Shown here: piece by piece, positions 14,318 to 21,541 of the stretch
Position numbering within the stretch: position 1 is the first letter of the stretch
How the letters are laid out: each line of letters starts with the position of its first letter
Assembly (NCBI GenBank): GCA_964608495.1
Contig: CAZSOQ010000081.1
Location: 1-21,541 of the forward strand
Direction: 5' to 3'
Length of the DNA stretch: 21,541 bases
Source: JAKORR01 sp964608495
GTDB lineage: Bacteria; Armatimonadota; Zipacnadia; Zipacnadales; FEN-943
Notes under the pieces: generated by a model
The model's database searches: none
The model's input: only the letters and a program-made list of their open reading frames with translations
Told to the model about the DNA's origin: nothing
Made by a program: the position numbers and the translations under genes

Positions 14318-15040
14318 ATGGTGCGCCGGGCCCAGCCGTCCCTGACCCCCGAGCAGCGCCGCAAGCGCGTCCACACCTACGTCGGCATCGGCTGCGGTAG
14401 TCTGCTGCTCCTGGCGGTAGGGGGCGTGCTCGGCGTCTACCTGCTGCTTCACTCCCGGCCTCCCGTGCCCGGCGACGTGCGGGACGCGCTGGCCCAGGCG
14501 GGCAAGCCGGCGACCGCGGCCCCCTCCGTCCCGGGGACGGGCCAGCCCGCCCCGGGGGGCCAGGCCACGCCTGGGTTCCAGCCGACGGCGCCGGCGGCCG
14601 CGGCGCCACCGGTAGACCAGCAGATGGACGCCATCCGCCAGGCCGTGCAGCGCGGCTACCGCGGCCCCGCGCGCGTCGTCCTGACCGAGGCCGACCTCAA
14701 CCAGCACCTCAGCGAGGGGCTCGGCACCGAGGTGAGCTCGGCCACGGTGGCCATCCTCGACAACCGCGTGGTCGCCCAGGTCGAGCTCAACCTCAACGGC
14801 CGGCACTTCACCGCCTACGTCGAGGCCAGGCCGATGCTTGAGGGCAACCGCCCACGCGTGATCCTCGACAGCGCCTACGTCGGCCGCATACCCGTCCCCC
14901 GCGACCGGCTGACCACGATCCAGGCGAAGATAGACGAGGAGATGCAGCGGGCCGTGGACAGGGCTGGAGCCACTCAGGTAACCGGCCTGACCACGACCCG
15001 CGGCCAGATTATCCTGGACGCCTACGTGGGCGGGCAGTGA
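14318..15040 (+). CDS. Membrane-anchored protein of unknown function with Pro/Ala linker
   Basis: A 240-residue protein. Basic residues 1-17 are followed by one transmembrane helix (about 21-45, with GSLLLLAVGGVLGVYLLL), a Pro/Ala/Gly-rich linker (about 50-98) and an outer domain (about 100-240). The outer domain contains VVLTEADLNQHLSEGLG, VVAQVELNLNGRHFTAYVEARP and VPRDRLTTIQAKIDEEM, which recalls lipid-binding or membrane-associated domains of the YpmS/DUF2140 or LmeA/DUF2993 type; this is a guess from pattern only. The ATG at 14318 has AGGTGA four bases upstream; GTG at 14309 would overlap the pth stop by four bases. The following methyltransferase overlaps it by four bases, so the genes are translated as one unit. 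Confidence 0.8.
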   Translation: MVRRAQPSLTPEQRRKRVHTYVGIGCGSLLLLAVGGVLGVYLLLHSRPPVPGDVRDALAQAGKPATAAPSVPGTGQPAPGGQATPGFQPTAPAAAAPPVDQQMDAIRQAVQRGYRGPARVVLTEADLNQHLSEGLGTEVSSATVAILDNRVVAQVELNLNGRHFTAYVEARPMLEGNRPRVILDSAYVGRIPVPRDRLTTIQAKIDEEMQRAVDRAGATQVTGLTTTRGQIILDAYVGGQ

Positions 15041-15681
15041 CCTTGCGCCACGAAGAGGAGCCCGAGCCCGAACACTACTTCGTCCGCGAGCCCGCGGTGC
15101 CGTCTCAGCCGCGCGTGATAGAGGCCGCCGTCGCCGGTCTGAGCCTCACCCTCACCACCGACCGCGGCGTCTTCTCCCACGGCAAGCTGGACCGCGGGAC
15201 CCGCCTCCTCGCCGAGCGCGTCGAGTTGCCCGACGCTGCCCGCGTGCTGGACCTGGGCTGCGGGTACGGCGCGCTGGGCATCGTCGCGGCCCTGCGGTTC
15301 CCCACGTGCCGGGTCACGCTGGTGGACCTGAACTCGCGGGCCTGCCATCTCGCCCGGCTGAACGCCGATGCCAACGGGGCCGGGCGGGTCGAGGTGGTGG
15401 AGGGCGACCCGCGCGAGGTGCTCGAAGGCGGGCGCTTCGACGTCGTCATCACCAACCCGCCGTGCCGCACGGGTCGCGACAACGTCCTGGACCTGTTGCG
15501 CTGGAGCGCCTCCGCGCTGACTCCCGCCGGCGAGCTGTGGTGCGTCATCCAGACCAACAAGGGTGCCCGACGCTACGCGCGCGACCTGGGCGCCTGGTTC
15601 GGCTCGGTGGACACCGTCACGATCAGCGGCGGCTACCGGGTGCTGCGGGCAGCGCGGCCCAAGCCCCCGGCGCAGGGATAG
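15037..15681 (+). CDS. RsmC-like class I SAM-dependent methyltransferase
   Basis: A 214-residue cytosolic methyltransferase. The N-terminal block HYFVREPAVPSQPR plus LTTDRGVFSHGKLDRGT (about 41-54) is characteristic of the MTS/RsmC group (16S rRNA G1207 and relatives such as YbxB). SAM motif I is LDLGCGYGALG (71-81), the acidic residue of motif II is Asp97 in LVDLN, and the catalytic NPPCRTG is at 140-146, where NPP marks base-amino methylation. It is short relative to E. coli RsmC (343), consistent with the single-domain form seen in Gram-positives. GTG at 15037 overlaps the preceding TGA in the form GTGA, so it is translationally coupled. Role inferred: rRNA N2-guanine methylation. Confidence 0.88.
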   Translation: MTLRHEEEPEPEHYFVREPAVPSQPRVIEAAVAGLSLTLTTDRGVFSHGKLDRGTRLLAERVELPDAARVLDLGCGYGALGIVAALRFPTCRVTLVDLNSRACHLARLNADANGAGRVEVVEGDPREVLEGGRFDVVITNPPCRTGRDNVLDLLRWSASALTPAGELWCVIQTNKGARRYARDLGAWFGSVDTVTISGGYRVLRAARPKPPAQG

Positions 15682-15748
15682 GCGCGGGCGCGGCGAAGGC
15701 CCCCTACCGCTCCGCACCCCTGGCTCTCGCCGGGAGAGGTGAAACCGG

Positions 15749-16810
15749 ATGACCGGCAGGGAACGCGTGCTCGCCGTCCTCAGCTTCCAGGAGCCTGACC
15801 GCATCCCTATGAGCGACAGCCCCTGGGGCACGTCCATCGCCCGCTGGCGGCACGAGGGCATGCCCGCGGACGTCGGCCCCCACGAGTACTTCGGCTTCGA
15901 GTTCGCCGGCATGGCCTCCGACACCACCTTCCGCTTCCCCGCCGAGCTCGTCGAGGAAACCGAGGAGTACCGCGTTGAGCGCAACGCCCAGGGCGCGGTG
16001 GTGAGGAACTGAAAGGGCAAGACCTCGACGCCCGAGTACCTCGACTTCACCATCAAGACGCCCGAAGACTGGGAGGAGCATAAGCCCCGCTTGGCCTTCA
16101 CCCCTGACCGCGTGGACCTGGACGCCTGCCGCAGGGCCGTGGACTACGCCCGCGAGAGGGGCTACTTCCTGACCTTCAACGGCGCCTACGGCTACGACAA
16201 GACGCAGGGCATCGTGGGCAGTGAGCGTCTGCTGATCGCCATGGCGGAGGAGCCGGACTGGGTTGCGGACATGTTCATGATGTCGGCGCAGATGATCGTG
16301 GACGCGGCCAAGTACGTGCTGGACAACGGCGTCGAGTTCGACGGCGGCTTCGTCTACAACGATATGGGCTACCGCAACGCGTCGCTCTTCTCGCCCGACA
16401 TGTATCGCCGCCTTCAGAAGCCGGCGGACGCGGTGCTCTACGGCTTCTTCCACGAGTGCGGGCGCAGGGTCATCCTGCACTCCTGCGGCAACGTGCGTGA
16501 GCTGGTGCCGGACCTGGTGGACGCCGGCCTGGACTGTCTGCAGCCGCTGGAGGTCAAGTCCGGGATGAACCTGGTCGAGCTGAAGCGCAGCTTCGGCGAC
16601 CGGCTGGCGCTCATGGGCGGCATAGACGTGCGGGCCATGGCCGCCGAGGACCCGGCCCTCATCGAGGAGGAGATCGCGACCAAGCTGCCCATCGCCATGG
16701 AGGGCGGCGGCTACATCTACCACTCCGACCATTCCGTGCCCGACAACATCAGCTTCGAGCGTTACTGCTACGTGCTGGACCTCGTGCGCGAGTACGGCAC
16801 TTACCGATGA
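15749..16810 (+). pseudogene. URO-D-family protein interrupted by one in-frame TGA
   Basis: One continuous frame of 353 codons with a single internal TGA at 16010-16012. Both halves belong to the same URO-D/corrinoid-methyltransferase-like family. The upstream part starts at ATG 15749 behind GAGAGGTGA and ends in NAQGAVVRN. The downstream part resumes in the same frame with KGKTSTPEYLDF and TIKTPEDWEE and runs to FERYCYVLDLVREYGTYR. The other paralogue in the window has the matching phrase YLEFPVKTPADFE, so the join is authentic. In relatives I remember, a Trp sits just before the KG, so TGA may replace TGG. The downstream half keeps HSCG (16478-16489), the usual H-x-C-G metal site. No other lesion is seen, so this is either recent loss, read-through or recoding, or a sequencing error. 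TGA is a normal stop elsewhere in the window. Confidence 0.8.
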
Positions 16811-16901
16811 TGCCGCGGGTCCCGCGCGAAGGACCTCGCCGCCGCCCGACCGGGCCGCCTCGCCCGGTCCCGTCGCCCGGGCCCTTCGGCGGACCGCGGA
16901 C

Positions 16902-16918
16902 AGGAGGGAGCACCACTG
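16902..16918 (+). promoter_or_regulatory. Shine-Dalgarno and presumed CTG start of the glycosidase gene
   Basis: AGGAGG (16902-16907) is followed, after eight bases, by CTG at 16916-16918. No ATG, GTG or TTG lies at workable spacing in the frame; the nearest are TTG 16931 and GTG 16940, which are 23 and 32 bases from the motif. The CTG would yield a standard signal peptide. Confidence 0.5.
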
Positions 16919-18307
16919 GCCAACCTCAGCTTGCCCCTCGTGGTTCTCCTCGGCGCCGCGGCCCAGCCGCAGGCCGAGCCGACCTTCGCCGAGCTGCCCC
17001 AGGACGTCCGCCGGGACATACCCATCCTCCTCGCCCGCCCGAGCGACCAGATCCCGGCCTCGCCCTTCGCGACCCTCAGCTCCTTCGAGGTCCATGGGTC
17101 CAGCGAGGACGAGGGCGTGATCGAGACGGCGCGGCGCCTCGGCGTCAAGCACTTCGTCATGCACAACATCCACGGCAGCCTCAAGGACCCCAACGACGAG
17201 CGACTGACGCGCTGGTGTAGCCTGTGCGAGCAGGCGGGGATTGAGGTGCGCGCCATCCTGCACAGCACGGACCTGGACTTGTGGCGCGCGGCCCTCACCA
17301 ACTGGGGTGAACGCATCCACTACTGGAGCTACCTCAACGAGCCCAACGCGCCCCAGAACAACGACCACACCAACCCTCACTGGAAGCCCGACCGGTACGT
17401 CGCCGAGCTGCGACAGGTGCGAGAGCTGCGCGACCGCCTGGCCCCCGAGGTGAAGCTGGGCGGGCCGGAGGTCGCCATGCTGCAGTGCATGGAGGAGAAG
17501 CCCTGGCCCTGGCTGCGGCTGTGCTTCGAGGCTGGGCTGCTCGACAACGTGGACTTCTTCACCTTCCACCCCTATCGCCAGGGGTACTCGCCCCGCAACA
17601 TCCCGGAGAACCCGTCCCGCTTCTGGAATTGGGGCACGCCGCCGAGCGAGTACAGCACCTACGAGGAGCAGGTCCAGGAGCTGCGCCGCCGCGTCGGCGA
17701 CAAGCCCCTGGTCATCAACGAGGTCGGCTGGAGCACCACGCCGCGGGGCAGCATCTGCGAGCACACCCAGGCCAAGTTCGCCCTGCGCCAGCAGATCATG
17801 GACTTCGCCCTGGGCATTGACGTGGCCGTCTACTTCCTTCTGCGCGAGCGCCGCGTGGACGCCCCCTTCGCCCAGTGGCACCTCGAGAACCATTTCGGGA
17901 TCGTCCACGTGGACAACACGCCCAAGCCCGCCTACACGGCCCTCCAGGCCCTCTACGCCCAGCTCGACAGCGCTTGCAGGCCCGCCCAGGACGTCGCCGT
18001 CGAGTTCACCACGGCGCAGATGCCCGAGGAGCTGGCCGACGCCACGCCCAAGTGGTACCTGCTCGACGATCCCACGGAGGTCGTCCCGGCGCGCAAGCTG
18101 CTCTTCTGGCTGCCCGTACCGGCCCGCGACGACTGCCCCGTCGCCAGGGCCACGGTGCGCATCGGCGACGTCACCTGCACGGACGTGCCGCTGGACGATC
18201 GCCCGCGCCTGCTGCGCCTCCACCAGCTAGACGGACGCTGGGGCTGGCCCGTGCTCGTGGACTTCGTGCGCTACGACGTCCGGTACGACCAGCCCTGGTC
18301 TCGCTGA
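16916..18307 (+). CDS. Secreted clan-A-like TIM-barrel glycoside hydrolase
   Basis: With the CTG start, 463 residues. MANLSLPLVVLLGAAAQPQA is a short signal peptide; the start is inferred from the strong AGGAGG. The barrel shows the two catalytic acids of clan GH-A: YWSYLNEPN with acid/base Glu142 in N-E-P, and PLVINEVGW with nucleophile Glu269, 127 residues apart. Other barrel strands are KHFVMHNIHG and FFTFHPYRQG. The C-terminal part (about 345-463) is likely a beta domain. It resembles GH39/GH5-type retaining glycosidases; family and substrate cannot be fixed by eye. It sits between the broken URO-D gene and the M20 peptidase with only short gaps on the same strand, so it may be co-transcribed with them. 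Confidence 0.8.
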   Translation: MANLSLPLVVLLGAAAQPQAEPTFAELPQDVRRDIPILLARPSDQIPASPFATLSSFEVHGSSEDEGVIETARRLGVKHFVMHNIHGSLKDPNDERLTRWCSLCEQAGIEVRAILHSTDLDLWRAALTNWGERIHYWSYLNEPNAPQNNDHTNPHWKPDRYVAELRQVRELRDRLAPEVKLGGPEVAMLQCMEEKPWPWLRLCFEAGLLDNVDFFTFHPYRQGYSPRNIPENPSRFWNWGTPPSEYSTYEEQVQELRRRVGDKPLVINEVGWSTTPRGSICEHTQAKFALRQQIMDFALGIDVAVYFLLRERRVDAPFAQWHLENHFGIVHVDNTPKPAYTALQALYAQLDSACRPAQDVAVEFTTAQMPEELADATPKWYLLDDPTEVVPARKLLFWLPVPARDDCPVARATVRIGDVTCTDVPLDDRPRLLRLHQLDGRWGWPVLVDFVRYDVRYDQPWSR

Positions 18308-18326
18308 GGACAAGGGAGCCACGCCA

Positions 18327-19448
18327 ATGGTAGACCGAGACCGCATGATGGCCGAGTTCGTCGAGTTGGCCCAGATAGACAGTCTGTCCAAGCACGAGAG
18401 CGCGATGGCCGAGGCCGTGATGGCCAAGCTGCGCGCCCTGGGCCTGGGGGCCTCCACGGACGGGGCCGGCGAGGCCCTGGGCGGCGACGTGGGCAACGTG
18501 ATCTCCCACGTCCCGGCCACCGCCGACGGGCTGCCGTGCCTGATGCTCAACGCCCACCTGGACACCGTGAAGCCCGGCACCGGCATCGAGCCGGTCGTCG
18601 AGGGCGACCGGATCCGCAGCGCCGGAGACACGATCGTCGCGGCCGACGATAAGTGCGGCGTGGCCGTGATGATGGAGGCCCTGCGCTCGGTCATCGAGGA
18701 GGGCCTGCCCCACGGCGGCCTCGACCTGGTGTTCACAGTGGCGGAGGAGATCGGGCTGCACGGCGCCAAGCACCTCGACTACTCGCGGCTCACGGCGCAG
18801 ATGGCCTATGTGCTGGACGGTGGCGAGGAGGCCGGCTGCATCACGCGGGCGGCGCCCTACGCCAACTCGGTCAACTTCACGGTCCGCGGCAAGGCGGCCC
18901 ACGCGGGCGTCTGCCCGGAGCGGGGCGTGAGTGCCATCCAGGTCGCCGCCCGGGGCGTGGCGTGCATGACCCTGGGCCGGATAGACGAGGAGACGACGGC
19001 CAATGTCGGCGTCATCGAGGGTGGCGAGGCCTCCAACATCGTGGCGGCCCGCTGCTTCCTCGACGGCGAGGCACGCAGCCACGACGAGGCCAAGCTCCGG
19101 GCCCAGACCGACCACATGGTGCGGTGCATGCGCGAGGCCGCGGAGGGCACGGGAGCTCAGGTCGAGATAGACCTGCAGCGCTCCTACAACGGCTTCCGGC
19201 TCGAGGCCGAGGACCCCGTGGTGGCCCTGGCCCTCGCTGCTGCCGCCAACCTGGGCGTCGAACCCAGGCTCCACATCGGCGGCGGCGGCAGCGACGCCAA
19301 CGTGTTCAACGAGCGCGGCATCCCGGCCGTCATCCTGGCCACCGGCGCCGCCGAGGTCCACACCAGCAACGAGCACGCCAGCATCCCCACCATGCTCCAC
19401 TGCGCCCGCTGGCTCGTGGAGATCGTGCGCCGGCTCCCCGGGGCGTGA
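18327..19448 (+). CDS. M20-family metallopeptidase, PepT-like
   Basis: A 373-residue cytosolic dinuclear zinc hydrolase. The order is: LNAHLDT with metal ligand His77 and Asp79, AADDKCG (bridging Asp in 106-109), VAEEIGLHGAK with catalytic Glu140 and ligand Glu141, YVLDGG with Asp164, a lid/dimerisation domain including RGKAAHAG (188-194), GGGSDANVFNERG, and EVHTSNEH with ligand His345. The match is closest to the peptidase T / YqjE subgroup, cutting small peptides or related amides. AAGGGAG lies eight bases before the ATG; the preceding stop is 20 bases away, so it is likely in the glycosidase transcript. No lesion is seen. Confidence 0.92.
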   Translation: MVDRDRMMAEFVELAQIDSLSKHESAMAEAVMAKLRALGLGASTDGAGEALGGDVGNVISHVPATADGLPCLMLNAHLDTVKPGTGIEPVVEGDRIRSAGDTIVAADDKCGVAVMMEALRSVIEEGLPHGGLDLVFTVAEEIGLHGAKHLDYSRLTAQMAYVLDGGEEAGCITRAAPYANSVNFTVRGKAAHAGVCPERGVSAIQVAARGVACMTLGRIDEETTANVGVIEGGEASNIVAARCFLDGEARSHDEAKLRAQTDHMVRCMREAAEGTGAQVEIDLQRSYNGFRLEAEDPVVALALAAAANLGVEPRLHIGGGGSDANVFNERGIPAVILATGAAEVHTSNEHASIPTMLHCARWLVEIVRRLPGA

Positions 19449-19523
19449 CAGCGTCGGCGCGGCCCCCCCGCCGCGTCGCGGCCCGCCCGACCAAGGCGTC
19501 GTCCCGGCGCCGCGCGCTCAGCG

Positions 19524-19552
19524 TTGACATTGCCGAGGCACTGGCATATAAT
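19524..19552 (+). promoter_or_regulatory. Perfect consensus sigma-70 promoter of the third prepilin-like gene
   Basis: TTGACA (19524-19529), a 17-base spacer, and TATAAT (19547-19552): all twelve positions match consensus in a GC-rich sequence. The transcript would start near 19559 with a leader of about 65 bases before the start at 19624. Confidence 0.9.
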
Positions 19553-19623
19553 CGGCTCCTGAGCGAGCAGAATAGACTCCGCCGCGGTAGTGCTGCAAAA
19601 TCGCGCCTGGGAGGGTGATTCCC

Positions 19624-20370
19624 GTGCAGCGTACGGTGAAGGGATTCACGCTGGTGGAACTGCTGGTCGTCATCACCATCATCGCCATCCTCGCGGCCAT
19701 TCTCTTCCCGGTCTTCGCCCGCACGCGAGAGAAGGCCCGATCCGCGTCGTGCCAGAGTAACCTCCGCCAGATCGGCACGGCCATCAGGATCTACGTCAGC
19801 GACAGCGACGGCAAGATGCCGATGATGATGTTCCAAAATCGGTACACCGGCCTGTGCTACCGCTGGTGTCACGTCATCTACCCCAACGTCAACAACCGCC
19901 AGATCTTCGCCTGCCCCAGCAACGATGTCAGCTACGACGTGGGCGACTCTCCCACGGCCTACCGCACCCCCCTTCTCCCCAACGGTGAGGCCCTCGAGAC
20001 CAGCTACTTCTACACCTTCTGTGTGCCGAGGACTCAGCCCATGAACGTCGGCCTGCGCGAGGGCGAGGAAGAGACCGTGATGAAGGACGTCAGCAACACC
20101 ATCATGCTGATGGACGGCTTCTTCTTCCCGGGCGAGGGCAACGGCTGGAACTCCCTCATGTACTGGGCCCCTCTGGCGGGCGCCATCGAGCTGTCCAAGT
20201 GGGTCAACGGCGAGCTCCCGACCGCCTACATGGCCGCCGACCCCATCGGCGCGGCCGTCATGAGCCGCCTGCATCGCCACAATGACATGGTAAATGTCTG
20301 CTATGTTGACGGCCACGTGAAGACCATCTCCAGCGCGATGCCGGCCAGCTTCACGGTACTGATGGACTAG
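19624..20370 (+). CDS. Prepilin-like protein with H-X9-DG domain
   Basis: A 248-residue protein. The GTG at 19624 is chosen because GGAGG (19610-19614) lies nine bases upstream and it gives leader MQRTVKG before FTLVELLVV, with cleavage expected after Gly7 and Glu at mature position 5. An upstream GTG at 19615 would lie inside that ribosome binding site. The AAILFPVFARTREKAR turn follows. The H-X9-DG motif is at His219 and Asp229-Gly230. Beyond the shared N-terminus and this motif it differs clearly from the tandem pair at the left edge (YYWAPLAGA-type middle and no QGGPYNG), so it is a separate branch of the family. Strong promoter and terminator on either side suggest a monocistronic, highly expressed surface or pseudopilus-like product. 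Function otherwise unknown. Confidence 0.93.
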   Translation: MQRTVKGFTLVELLVVITIIAILAAILFPVFARTREKARSASCQSNLRQIGTAIRIYVSDSDGKMPMMMFQNRYTGLCYRWCHVIYPNVNNRQIFACPSNDVSYDVGDSPTAYRTPLLPNGEALETSYFYTFCVPRTQPMNVGLREGEEETVMKDVSNTIMLMDGFFFPGEGNGWNSLMYWAPLAGAIELSKWVNGELPTAYMAADPIGAAVMSRLHRHNDMVNVCYVDGHVKTISSAMPASFTVLMD

Positions 20371-20401
20371 TCAGCCACGATCTGTGCGGGTGCAGAACAA
20401 C

Positions 20402-20436
20402 GGGGAGCCCTTTCCCGAGGGCTCCCCATTGACTTT
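20402..20436. terminator. Strong hairpin terminator between convergent genes
   Basis: GGGGAGCCC (20402-20410) and GGGCTCCCC (20419-20427) form a perfect nine-pair stem with loop TTTCCCGA, followed by ATTGACTTT. On the opposite strand the same stem is followed by GTTGTTCTG, so it may serve the URO-D gene ending at 20490 as well. Confidence 0.78.
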
Positions 20437-20489
20437 GGCCCTTGCCCCATCCGAGCTGCGGGCGGGAGGCCGCGCCCCAGCCCCGCGTC

Positions 20490-21541
20490 CTAATGCACGT
20501 CATCCTCCATCCCGTAGGCCCGCGCCACGGCCGACGCCGGGTCGAACACCTCCTCGATCGGCCCGAGCTGTTTCTCCAGCTCGCAGGCCGGCTCGCAGGT
20601 GTCCAAGTCCTCGCGGTCGCAGAGTCCCCTCGCCAGCTCCACGAAGTACAGGTAGTTGCGCAGAGGGATGTCGGGCGGCACCCCGTGGTCCACATGCGGC
20701 ACGTACCCGCCGCACTCCCACGCCGTCGCGTACCGCTTGGCCACCTCGGCGCGCAGTTGCTCCCGCGAGAAACGCAGCTCCCGCTTGTCTATCCCGCCGT
20801 GGATGTAGATGCGCGGGTACTGCCGCAGGAAGACCTCCGGGGCGTTGCCCGCCGCAATCTCTATCGGCTGGATGCCGTCTATGCCCGTCGGGTATAGCAC
20901 CGTGAGGATCTGGCCGTTGTACCCATCGGAGTCCATGACCACGGCCTCCACGCCCCTGTCCTTGAAGAAGGCGTACAGCCTCTCGTACCGCGGCAGCATG
21001 AACTCCCGCATAGCCGCCGGCGACAGCATCGCCTGGCCTTTGAAGGCCATGTCCTCATTCAGTGTGACCACGTCCACCTTGATGTGTCGCAGGGGCTCGT
21101 CAAGCAGCTCCATAAGGAACCAGGTCCAGTACTCGAACATCTCGTGTACCAGTCCCGGCTGGTCGTGCACCATCAGCGACAGGCCCTCGAAGCCGCACCA
21201 GTCCCGCGCCGTCCAGTACAGCCCCGGCACGGCGAGCGAGACCGGCACCTCTGCCGCGTTGCAGGCCTCGACGTTGTCGCGCCAGTGGGAACCCCCTGCC
21301 GTGTGGTGCCTGTACCCATCCGGGTTCAGCGTCCCGCTGACCTCGTCCACGGGCCTGGTCCGCTCCGGCGTGTGGGGATCGAAGCGCTGCTTCATCGCCT
21401 CGAAGTCCGCTGGGGTCTTCACCGGGAACTCGAGGTACCGCCGCGTCGCGAAGCCCTCCGTGGGCTGACGGATGGCGTCCATGCGCGTCACGCCCCAGCC
21501 GTCCACCCATACCCGCACATTGCCTTCCTCCGAGAGGACTC
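20490..21541 (-). CDS. URO-D-family protein, methyltransferase-like (5' partial)
   Basis: The frame is open to the right edge (residues VLSEEGNVRVWVDGWGVTR), so the true start is outside the window; a GTG at 21518 lies inside the domain and is not the start. Visible family features are RRYLEFPVKTPADFE, VPVSLAVPGLYW, SPAAMREFMLPRYE, IHGGIDKRELRF and PHVDHGVPPDIPLRNYLYF near the C-terminus, as in the other paralogues. At the metal site position it has DSDG (20922-20933) in place of H-x-C-G, so thiol-type zinc chemistry is unlikely; this DSDG variant is common in expanded URO-D-like groups. About 350 residues are visible, near full family length. It faces the third prepilin gene across a shared hairpin. 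Substrate unknown; not a haem-pathway HemE. Confidence 0.87.
   Translation of the reverse strand, partial: VLSEEGNVRVWVDGWGVTRMDAIRQPTEGFATRRYLEFPVKTPADFEAMKQRFDPHTPERTRPVDEVSGTLNPDGYRHHTAGGSHWRDNVEACNAAEVPVSLAVPGLYWTARDWCGFEGLSLMVHDQPGLVHEMFEYWTWFLMELLDEPLRHIKVDVVTLNEDMAFKGQAMLSPAAMREFMLPRYERLYAFFKDRGVEAVVMDSDGYNGQILTVLYPTGIDGIQPIEIAAGNAPEVFLRQYPRIYIHGGIDKRELRFSREQLRAEVAKRYATAWECGGYVPHVDHGVPPDIPLRNYLYFVELARGLCDREDLDTCEPACELEKQLGPIEEVFDPASAVARAYGMEDDVH

Noticed and set aside
16010..16050. A selenocysteine insertion hairpin after the in-frame TGA
   Set aside because: Only weak stems of four pairs (GGGC/GCCC or CTCG/CGAG) can be drawn, without the usual bulge and apical loop, and the family is not a known selenoprotein.
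15704..18223. An 839-codon open frame on the minus strand
   Set aside because: It is the antisense shadow of the URO-D and glycosidase genes; it shows no domain, has low-complexity His/Val/Gly/Arg composition, and arises from high third-position GC.
1..21541. CRISPR array, insertion sequence, prophage, rRNA or classic riboswitch
   Set aside because: No regular direct repeats, transposase, integrase, phage gene, rRNA sequence or recognisable riboswitch core was seen on either strand.

Overview
The window is a GC-rich bacterial chromosome segment, about 21.5 kb, with mostly tightly packed genes. Three stand-alone prepilin-like proteins share the N-terminal core AAILFPVFAR followed by RxKAR, and all end in an H-X9-DG segment. 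Families of this kind are greatly expanded in Armatimonadota and, in related forms, in Planctomycetes and Lentisphaerae. Three uroporphyrinogen-decarboxylase-like (URO-D) paralogues and a secreted beta-helix protein fit the same setting. I infer an Armatimonadota-like genome, probably environmental; no 16S rRNA is present to confirm it.

Layout. (i) 1-1761: two related prepilin-like genes in tandem, the first cut by the window edge. (ii) 1965-3155: a secreted N-acetylmuramoyl-L-alanine amidase behind its own promoter. (iii) 6657 down to 3187, minus strand: larC (nickel-pincer cofactor synthesis), a URO-D-family protein and a Tat-exported metallophosphoesterase, probably one operon. (iv) 6779-8805: a small two-helix membrane protein, apparently from a leaderless mRNA that diverges from larC, then an R3H-domain ATPase of the Ycf45/SpoIIIAA-like group. 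(v) 11042 down to 8799, minus strand: a 747-residue secreted right-handed beta-helix protein whose stop codon overlaps that of the R3H gene. (vi) 11214-11950: initiator tRNA-Met, a small basic protein, elongator tRNA-Met and tRNA-Gln. (vii) 12028-15681: a housekeeping run of prs, L25 (ctc), pth, an anchored protein of unknown function and an RsmC-like methyltransferase, with two four-base junction overlaps or near overlaps. (viii) 15749-19448: a URO-D-family gene broken by one in-frame TGA, a clan-A-like glycosidase that seems to start at CTG, and an M20 peptidase. (ix) 19524-20436: a third prepilin-like gene between a perfect consensus promoter and a strong hairpin. (x) a third URO-D-family gene, minus strand, running off the right edge.

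Working together: the 12028-15681 block is translation and nucleotide housekeeping (PRPP synthesis, 5S rRNA-binding L25, peptidyl-tRNA recycling, rRNA-type methylation), and tRNA-Gln may head the same transcript. The accessory blocks suggest a lifestyle of polysaccharide and methylated-compound use (beta-helix protein, glycosidase, URO-D/methyltransferase-like proteins, M20 peptidase), but substrates cannot be read from the sequence. I see no mobile element, CRISPR array, phage gene or rRNA. I do not see a clear new multi-gene system. The most unusual points are the single in-frame TGA in the URO-D gene, the apparent CTG start, the leaderless membrane-protein gene, and the divergent metal-site motifs among the three URO-D paralogues.
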